Source: Daucus carota subsp. sativus
Taxonomy: Eukaryota > Streptophyta > Magnoliopsida > Apiales > Apiaceae
Assembly (NCBI RefSeq): GCF_001625215.2
Contig: NC_030385.2
Coordinates: 30,591,598-30,655,597, forward strand
DNA: 64,000 nt
Direction of reading: 5' to 3'
Translations under genes and position numbers: made by a program
Shown here: positions 57,256 through 64,000 of the stretch, in pieces
Layout: each line of letters begins with the position of its first letter
Position numbering within the stretch: the first letter of the stretch is position 1
The notes under the pieces: model-generated
Told to the model about the DNA's origin: nothing
The model's input: the letters and a program-made list of their open reading frames with translations, nothing else
Database searches by the model: none

Positions 57256-60112
57256 ATGGACGGATACGTAAACGTTAATTTCTTTTGGGGAGGTGAAATC
57301 ATCAAACAAGATAACGATATTCTCTACTCCCTAGATCCGAAAGAAATGATGTTTGTGAAATTGGGCACCTCGTATGAAGAATTACGAGATATTGTCTTCC
57401 AGTTGATGCATATTAGTAGGCATCATTGGGATGTCAAGCTTACTGTCAAGTATCCAAGAATCGGGGTTGCTAACCTCGTTACTGGGTTTTTTGTAAGTCT
57501 ATTAAATCAGACGACGATGTTAGTAGAATGTTAAGTATACCCACGAGATTTCACTTGGGGGGAGACGTAGCATTGTTTATTGAGGCTGAGAGTATTGCTC
57601 AGCCGAGCCAACAGTACGGAGGGCCATTTACACAACAATCCGGACAAATCGCTACAGGAGGAGAGTATGCAAATTATGGTGGAAACTACGGCGGGAGTTT
57701 TGGAGGGGATTATGGGGGGAACCATGGCCAAAGCGACTACGGGAGCATGCAAGGGTGGTCAAGTAGCTTCTTCGAGGGTGGCTACACCTACGGGGGTGGT
57801 GGCGGCTCTAGTAATACAGGTCGTTTTGTTGTTGAAGAGGTTGTAGACGAGGACGATTTGAGTGGAAGACAGCCATCACCACCTCGTGAAATGCCGAACA
57901 AAGGTGCAGTTGTTACTCTTGCACTTGAGTACGAAGACGAAGATGAGGAGTATGGCTCGGAAAGAGCCATAAGCAGCAGTGACGATTCGGATTGGAACTT
58001 GTCACAGGAGGAGGCTGCTGAATCAGAAGATTTTTCGGAGGCTGATTCAGACGAAGCCCTAGAAGGCAACAGGAGTATGCAAACACAGGCAGTGACTATG
58101 CATGAGCCTAGAGCTCCCTGGTTTACAAGCCAAGATTACGAGCCTGTCGTAGTTTCAAATAGGGACCCACTTGTGTCGCTTGCTTTTGATCCGGCCGCTG
58201 ATGATTTAAACGAGGGAGCTCTATTTGCTAGCAAAGATATACTTATTTCTGCTGTCAAAGAGGCACATATAAAAACAGATCGGAACTTCTTCGTGGAGAA
58301 AAGCAGCACGTCCGTCTACAAAGTAAAGTGTGTGGTTCGAGACTGCAACTGGAAGCTAAGGGCGGCGAAGAAGAAGACCCACGGGCTTTTTCAAATAACA
58401 AATTGTCCAGAGCAGCACACATGCCTCCTAGATAGGCCGACGCAGGACCACCGAAAGATTTCTGCAAAAATGATTGGATGTTTGGTTGCTCCCTACGTAA
58501 GTCGTACAACCCCTTATATGATATAAGCCTAACTATTTTCATTTTGTATTTGCATGTTAATTTTAGTGCTTTTTTCTTTGGACAGGTGGCCCAAACCCCT
58601 CAGTTGAAGGTGAGCAACGTCATAACAATGGTTAATGATGAATACCACCATTTGATAAGTTACATGAAAGCATGGAGGGGGAAGATGGCCGGCATGGAGA
58701 GCACTTATGGTAACTGGCGAACAACCTATAACGAGCTCCCTCGGTTCCTTAACGTCATGGCCAGTACAAATCCAGGAAGCGTGGTCGTGGTTAATGTGGT
58801 TCCACATCACACCGATAGGGGTACATCAACATTCGTTCGAGCATTTTGGTGCTTGAAAGCAATGATTGATGGTTGGCAGTATGCACGGCCAGTTATTTCC
58901 ATTGATGGTACTTTCCTTAAGGGAAAGTATAATGGGAAATTGCTGGTAGCGGTGGGAGTAGACTCTAACAACCATCAATATCCCATCTGTTTTGCCTTGG
59001 TTGATGAGGAGAGCACGGACAACTGGTCTTGGTTTCTACGTCTTTTACGGAAGCATGTATGCCGAGATAGACGTGGCGTTTGCATTATTTCTGACCGTGC
59101 CACGGGGATCGTCGCTGCGATGAATGACGAAAACAATGGTTTCACCCCGCCTTTCGGAGTTCACAGATTCTGCCTCCACCATGTGAGGAGCAACTTCTCC
59201 AAGAAATACCCAGGAATTGAGCTTAAAATGTACATGTGGCTCGCCGGCAATACGCCACAGATGAGAAAACACGACGCCTACATGAAAAAGATTGGGGATA
59301 TTTCGGAAGACGCCTTTAGGTGGCTGAGGGCCATAAATCCGGCCCTATGGACAATTTCTCATGACAAAGGCCACGCTCGTTACGGTCAGGCCACCACAAA
59401 CATCACGGAGAGCTTTAATGGCAACGTGCGTGTGGCTCGCTTTCTACCGGTGGCCGCGATGCTTGAGTTCCTGTTTTATAAAACTGTTAGGACGGTCAAC
59501 AAGGAGAGGAACGCAGTGCAGGAGAGCATGAGCGAAGGTCACGAACTTTGTCTGAGGACGAGAAATAAGTTGGAGAAGATTTCAACCAAGGCGAACGGGC
59601 ACAGGGTGGAAACGTTTAACCGAGGAACTGGCTTGTTCTCCGTTAAGACACAAAGGTACAGGGTGAAAGGGGTGAATAAGGGAGGGAACACACAGGTGGT
59701 TGACATAACTAATGGTACATGTACTTGCGGGAAATGGGAATGCCACCGCCTGCCGTGTTCACATTTGATTGCTGGTTGCAACCATAATGCCATAAACTGG
59801 AAACAATGGATTGGCCCATTCCACTACAACTCCACTTTGTTAAAATTGTGGGAGCCAATGATTTATCCATTACCAGCAACTGGTTATTGGGATATTGACT
59901 TACCAGTGGAATGGAGAATGTTTGGAACTGTGGTACCGAACGAGGCATTGAGAAAGAAAAGGAAAAACCGAGGACAAAGGGGCCAGTCCGTGAGAATACG
60001 AACGGAGATGGATAGTTCCCGTACAGGCTCCAAATGTGGTCGATGCAAGCAAGAGGGCCACACCAGACGCAGCCGGAAATGTCCATTGTACAATACTCAG
60101 CCCGATGTGTAA
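57256..60112 (+). CDS. MULE (MuDR-type) transposase gene, with a frameshift near 57487-57515
   Basis: The first frame opens MDGYVNVNFFWGGEI (ATG 57256) and runs to a stop at 57532. The homologous reading continues in another frame as KSDDDVSRMLSIPTRF, so a one-base indel is likely, possibly in the T6 run at 57487-57492. Exon 57528-58496: a Gly/Tyr-rich stretch (NYGGNYGGSFGGDYGG), an acidic Ser-rich linker, then the MuDR DNA-binding domain (KVKCVVRDCNWKLRAAKK, CPEQHTC). After an intron, exon 58586-60112 carries the MULE catalytic domain: VISIDGTFLKGKYNGKLLVA (Asp at 58914), IISDRATGI (Asp at 59092), TNITESFNGNV (Glu at 59408). It continues with a SWIM zinc finger (CTCGKWECHRLPCSH) and a CCHC knuckle (CGRCKQEGHTRRSRKC). 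It would cut and paste Mutator-like elements if the frame is restored by nature or is a sequencing error. Flanking inverted ends were not found. Confidence 0.9.
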
Positions 60113-60461
60113 TCTCTAAGTTATTTCTCTAAATAGTCAGTACGTATCCATTAAGTTGTTTATGTAATGTTAATCCAAAATCGTCATTTAATATCTGCTC
60201 ACAAATCTTTTGCACAGAGGTGTGGTTTGGCATGGCTCTAAAACTTTATTTCACATCAAATTTACAAGTAAAACATACCGAGCAGGAGATAAACTTTAAC
60301 ATGATTCCACAGTAAATAGATTCTGATTAAATATTATGCATTTAAATAAATTAAAAAGTCTAATAAGCATTTAAATAAATATTATGCATAAGTCCTTAGT
60401 TACTAGCCGGATACACCGTTAAATATTTCATTAAAATGAGAATTGTAAGTCCTTAGTGTTC
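60113..60461. other. Spacer between MULE gene and WVPT ORF 1
   Basis: The 3' ends of two convergent genes face each other here. AT-rich; no inverted repeat was recognised. Confidence 0.55.
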
Positions 60462-60980
60462 TCAATCCTTGGTGATGTCCACAATATAGTCGGAACCATA
60501 TTCTTCATCATCATCTTCATCGTCCTCAGCGTCAACATCTCCCCAAATTGCCCAATAATCAGCTTCATCACGTGCATCAAGCTGAGCGTGCAATGCATCG
60601 CATTCTTGCTTAATTTCAGCCATGTATCGATTGTAGCGAGCATCAGAAAATATGCTACCCAAGCGACGAAGTTTGTCATCCTGAAGTTTATCAACTTCAG
60701 GAAAACGTCTCCCCTCGTCCTCAACCTCCTGCTCTGTCGGCACCCAATCTTTGCCGTTTCGGGCTCTCCTAGTACCAAACTTGCGTTGCAAATAGTACGC
60801 ATGATCCCGCTTGATCGTCAAGGTCTGTGGTGGTTTGCTTTTAGGAGCTAGTGTAGGTCGTTGGTTGTTTTGGTTGCTGCGCATCCCTCCCAACAATAGC
60901 TCCGGTTGTTGTCTCCTGTGTTGTTGCTGTTCCAGGCGTTTTTCATAGCCGGGGGACATTGGCCTTTTACCCTTTTCCAT
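60462..60980 (-). CDS. Unknown 172-aa protein with ARNGKDWVPT motif (WVPT ORF 1)
   Basis: A single open frame from ATG 60980. It begins MEKGKRPMSPGYEKRLEQQQ and is basic and Gln-rich. The middle reads YYLQRKFGTRRARNGKDWVP, TEQEVEDEGRRFPEV. A charged helical part follows (YMAEIKQECDALHAQLDARD), then a strongly acidic tail (DVDAEDDEDDDEEYGSDY). The core ARxG(K/R)xWVPTxxE and the charged helix recur in the protein at 62870-63265, so the two are probably related. No known domain was recognised. It is convergent with the MULE gene, 350 bases away. It could be a transposon accessory gene or a host gene family member; the function is unknown. Short repeats lie in its 5' flank. Confidence 0.6.
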   Translation of the reverse strand: MEKGKRPMSPGYEKRLEQQQHRRQQPELLLGGMRSNQNNQRPTLAPKSKPPQTLTIKRDHAYYLQRKFGTRRARNGKDWVPTEQEVEDEGRRFPEVDKLQDDKLRRLGSIFSDARYNRYMAEIKQECDALHAQLDARDEADYWAIWGDVDAEDDEDDDEEYGSDYIVDITKD

Positions 60981-61620
60981 CTTGGTGCAGTTGAAGTGAT
61001 GAATGAAATATTGTTTTCGATGTATTTTCGTAGTTGAAATCCAACTGTATTTTGAAATCCAACTGTATTTTCGTAGTTGAAAACTGAGTTCAATGTATGT
61101 GTAGAAGGCAGACTAGAGGACCTATTTATAAGCCAGCTCGGCAATGAATTATTGTTAGGCAAAAATTCAAATCCAACTGTATTTTGAAGTATGTTTTCAT
61201 TTATTGCATGCTTTGATTGAGATTAAATGCATGCTTTCTATTGGCATGCGTGTTTTGATGGAAGACATGGTTCACATGTGTATAGTAATAAGCCTGACAG
61301 ATTTCACATTATGTGTGTTGTACTGTATCTTTTAAAGTTTGAAATGACAACTCCCCGCTGCAGTGATGTTATCTTTGCAGTCTTATTTTGGAGTGTTGTC
61401 TCTATTTTGTTTAGAGTGCTGAGAAGACAACTCATATTTACAGTTTCGAAATGACAAAGTAAATTCTATACAACAATATTTACTGCTAAAATGAGTAGAT
61501 CATGAAGGACGATAGATACATGTACAACAATTAAATCCGTGACATTAACTTGAAAATATGTCATTACAAGTGCTACTACGGAAGTCATTGCCTTATGCGA
61601 CAGATTTAACAACACAACAT
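60981..61620. other. 5' flank of WVPT ORF 1 with short repeats
   Basis: 61021-61083 has repeated phrases of aaatccaactgtatttt and ttcgtagttga, seen again at 61168-61188. 61573-61598 repeats the 3' coding end of the GRF gene (see findings). No further gene. Confidence 0.6.
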
Positions 61621-62075
61621 TTAAATCACGAGAAAAGCCACAAACAATGCGATCAGTAAACAAAGTAATCCTACTACGGAAGTCATTGCCTTATGCATCT
61701 TCCTGCTTCTCTCCAGCATAATTGCATTCTCGAGTTCTTGCACCCTTGTCTCATAAGCGTGAAGAGTATCCTGTAGATGTAGACGCTCATTATTCAATCG
61801 AGTAATTATAACATCGTCCTCCAAAGTCTCATCATCAATCCATTTGAAATAATAACAGCTATTTGCCTGCAATAAAATATTTGACAGTTTTAAGCACAAA
61901 CAATGTACACATATGATGTAAATTCCAAAACTTGACTTACAGTTCGAGAACCGCAGCAGTAAAATCTCTGAGCCATCATATCATCATTCCAACAAGTTCG
62001 AATTTCAGCCCTCAAACCACAATTACAGAGGTGGTTGGTTGATGCAACGAGAGAGCTTGAAGACAATGATATCAT
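61621..62075 (-). CDS. GRF-type zinc-finger protein with coiled coil and C-terminal membrane anchor
   Basis: Two exons, 62075-61941 and 61866-61621, 126 aa, GT-AG intron, phase 0. The N-terminal GRF zinc finger spans the intron: LCNCGLRAEIRTCW, QRFYCCGSRT, then NSCYYFKWIDDE, giving the four Cys and the aromatic (F/Y)(F/Y)xW(x)D signature. A Leu-rich coiled coil (IITRLNNERLHLQDTLHAYE, TRVQELENAIM) follows. The protein ends in a hydrophobic helix (SVVGLLCLLIALFVAFLVI). Plant proteins of this layout are common, and GRF fingers bind single-stranded nucleic acid in better-known proteins; this one's role is unknown. The start was chosen at MISLSSSSL; an upstream in-frame extension is possible but unlike the family. 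It lies between the two WVPT ORFs. Confidence 0.75.
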
Positions 62076-62638
62076 CGAAATAATAACAAAACAAAACAAA
62101 CAAAAATTTTCAACCTGCACTCATTCTACTCTACAAAGTTTCTCACTTTATAGAATACCTTCACATGATCAACAGTAAAGATTGGACCCACTTTTTCATA
62201 CTGCCACTCTATAGATTAGACTACACACTGCCAAATCATAGCATGCAATTAAATTTAAAATTTATATGTTTATCATGTTATTTTAAATCATTTTATTATG
62301 TATATATAAATTTGTAAAAATAATTAATGAAATGAAATGAAATAATATATAAAAATTAATAATGGTACATTTCAAGTTTCATTATGTATTAACAAAATTA
62401 TATATATGTAATGTTATATAATAATATGTGGTGAGAAAACAAGGCGAGGTCCGGTTGCTAAATGGTTGGCCTAAGTTCGCAACATTTTACTCTCTCTGTC
62501 TCTCTCTCTTTTGCACCGGGTCCAATCAAATCATTTATCTACTGTACCCATGTGAACAAGTTGAGGAGGAAGGCAGAGATTCCTTTACTTTAACCATGAA
62601 AAGTAAATAGCATTTGTCAGGGGTGCAGAGATACGAAG
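62076..62638. other. Spacer with a partial copy of the right-edge sequence
   Basis: 62510-62560 (tttgcaccgggtccaatcaa..atctactgtacccatgtgaa) matches two separated pieces of the right edge, 63736-63764 and 63977-64000. A (tctc)n tract precedes it. No credible gene. Confidence 0.6.
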
Positions 62639-62792
62639 ACTGTAGCCATGTGAATTGTTTTTTGCTTTTGCAATGATAATATGCTGCATATATATTCGGA
62701 CACTGTAGCCATGTGACCTGTTTTATGCTTTTGCAATGAAAATAAACTGCATATATATTCGTTCACTGTAGCCATGTGACCTGTTTTATGTC
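62639..62792. repeat. 63-bp tandem repeat (2.4 copies)
   Basis: Copies start at 62639, 62702 and 62765 with actgtagccatgtga. The unit includes gcttttgcaatga and ctgcatatatattcg. A (CA)n microsatellite follows at about 62813-62836, close to the start of the next ORF. Confidence 0.88.
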
Positions 62793-62869
62793 AATAAGTG
62801 TACTGAATTAACCACACACACACACACACACACACAAATTTCACATCGGCCAAGACAACAAAGCTGTAA

Positions 62870-63265
62870 ATGGGGAAGCATAAACGATCGAGAAAAGAAG
62901 ACGAGGGGATAGAAGATTGGGGTTCTGAAGAAATGAAAGGCGAGGTTTCAATTGCTGCGGAAAAGGTTTCGAGAAAGATGAAGTTTGTTGCGGAGATGCA
63001 GTTGTTGCATTATCGAGAAGCAAGAAAGGGCAGGCATTGGGTGCCGACTAAGGAAGAAACTCGCACTGAAGTAATCTATGGAGTAGGCAATCCGTTACGA
63101 GAATATCACTACAGAAAAGATAGAGATATAAATAATTCTTTCTTCAGAGGACAGATCACGGACGAGCAAAGGATAGCCTTGTTGGAAGAAAACTGGTTAG
63201 AGTATGATGTAAAAGTCAAAGATATTGAGAAATCGAATTTTGACGAGTATGCAAAGCATCAGTGA
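62870..63265 (+). CDS. Unknown 131-aa protein with ARKGRHWVPT motif (WVPT ORF 2)
   Basis: An open frame from ATG 62870 (MGKHKRSRKEDEGIEDWG). Its N-terminus is basic then acidic; LLHYREARKGRHWVPTKEET parallels RRARNGKDWVPTEQEV of the minus-strand protein at 60462-60980. The rest is charged and helical (ITDEQRIALLEENWLEYD, VKVKDIEKSNFDEYAK). It is shorter than ORF 1 and lacks the long acidic tail. No known domain. 63-bp repeats and a CA microsatellite sit directly upstream, where a promoter would be. Confidence 0.55.
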   Translation: MGKHKRSRKEDEGIEDWGSEEMKGEVSIAAEKVSRKMKFVAEMQLLHYREARKGRHWVPTKEETRTEVIYGVGNPLREYHYRKDRDINNSFFRGQITDEQRIALLEENWLEYDVKVKDIEKSNFDEYAKHQ

Positions 63266-63444
63266 TGGATTTTATTTAGCTTATGATGAATTCTGTCATA
63301 TGTTAGATGTGACTAATCCTCAAGTGATTGTATTACTATGTTTATGGTCTTTGTAATTGCAATTTCATTGAAATAAAAATAAAAAGAGTACAAACACCTT
63401 GATTTTGAAGAAGTACAAACAAACCCTAAGCAATGTCATATTTA

Positions 63445-63903
63445 TTAATCAGGATCATCGTCATCAGTTGGCTCTTCATCGGACATATCGTAATCGGAAA
63501 TGTAATTTGGGTTTTGAAGAAGTGAACATTCTTCTTCGAAAGACATATCCCTACCACTAGCATTTGCTGAATCTTGAGCCAACTTAATCATGTAGAAACG
63601 ACAACGACGCATCAACATTCTATTGTTCTCTTCCCTTATTAGTTCCACAGCTTCAATGACCAAACGACGATAATCACCCCAACTACCGTTAAAGTTACGA
63701 GCCGGATAAACGCCTAAAGACTCGCGGATGGGGAGCTTTGCACCGAGTCCAATCAAATCATTTCTCAACTGATCGGATTCCTCAAGACGGAATGCCCACT
63801 CGCGCCTCACTCCAGCAAAATACTCTTTGGGATCAGTGTATTTCAAGCTATAGTAGTCGTCATTCATTTGTTTAAGCAACCATTTTCTACTGGGTGAGTA
63901 CAT
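63445..63903 (-). CDS. Unknown 152-aa protein with acidic C-terminus
   Basis: An open frame; ATG 63903 gives MYSPSRKWLLKQMNDDYYSL. It continues YFAGVRREWAFRLEESDQLR, LGVYPARNFNGSWGDYRRLV and LIREENNRMLMRRCRFYMIK, and ends DYDMSDEEPTDDDDPD. An upstream in-frame ATG at 63993 was not chosen because it lies in a repeat shared with 62537-62559. No domain recognised. Basic helical body plus acidic tail is the same general style as WVPT ORF 1, but no clear sequence similarity was seen. The gene's promoter is outside or at the window edge. Confidence 0.5.
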   Translation of the reverse strand: MYSPSRKWLLKQMNDDYYSLKYTDPKEYFAGVRREWAFRLEESDQLRNDLIGLGAKLPIRESLGVYPARNFNGSWGDYRRLVIEAVELIREENNRMLMRRCRFYMIKLAQDSANASGRDMSFEEECSLLQNPNYISDYDMSDEEPTDDDDPD

Positions 63904-64000
63904 TTTATGAGAAGATGATTTAAGTTTGAAGCTGCGAGTGTACAAGCTTTCAAAAAATAGGATTACATATAGACTAATATCTACTGTACCCATGTGAACA

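Noticed and set aside
63904-63993. Extended N-terminus for the unknown protein at 63445
   Set aside because: The extra start codon lies in a sequence repeated at 62537-62559 outside any gene, so the extension is probably not coding.

Overview
This window is nuclear DNA from a flowering plant, most likely a eudicot. Genes have GT-AG introns, the spacers are AT-rich, and plant-type MITEs (Stowaway, Tourist/PIF, CACTA), a Helitron-like end and a MULE are present. The species cannot be fixed from the sequence alone.

Layout. (1) 278-2143, plus strand: the 3' part of a TrmO-like tRNA methyltransferase gene. (2) 2805-43142, all minus strand: a tandem array of clade-II-type glutamate receptor-like (GLR) channel genes. 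Each has the same five-exon structure with introns at equivalent positions. Four copies look intact when spliced: GLR-A 2805-5983 (934 aa), GLR-C 8577-11952 (927 aa), GLR-G 35307-38552 (909 aa) and GLR-H 39742-43142 (919 aa). Two are large pseudogenes (GLR-D 18821-20531; GLR-E 22571-33659). Two are last-exon relics (6898-7785; 34470-34870). One is a near-vanished ghost copy (18115-18345). (3) 47634-49280, plus strand: a complete six-exon gene for the spliceosomal protein SmE (88 aa). (4) 49.3-56.3 kb: gene-poor DNA with MITEs and a fold-back structure carrying a hAT fragment. (5) 56.4-64 kb: a MULE (MuDR-type) transposase gene followed by four small ORFs. One encodes a GRF zinc-finger/coiled-coil/membrane-anchor protein. 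Two encode related unknown proteins sharing an ARxGxxWVPT motif.

The GLR array is dated by its transposons. A 4.5 kb PIF/Harbinger element (12843-17389) sits upstream of GLR-C, and the duplicated segment upstream of GLR-D preserves the empty site. A Stowaway upstream of GLR-D is absent from the GLR-C copy. A MITE splits one last-exon relic but not its paralogue. Pseudogene GLR-D is a chimera, GLR-G-like on one side and GLR-C-like on the other, joined at an LTR-like sequence. GLR-E was taken apart by a Harbinger insertion in exon 2, 4-bp insertions in exons 2 and 4, a lost splice donor, a CACTA-type element in intron 1 and a Helitron-like element in intron 4.

The PIF element carries a captured first exon of a ferric reductase (FRO-like) gene, and its transposase has lost the C-terminal third. 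The most open-ended region is the right end, where the MULE gene, the GRF protein and the WVPT ORFs may be parts of one large element or a cluster of separate transposon-derived genes. The window ends before this can be decided.
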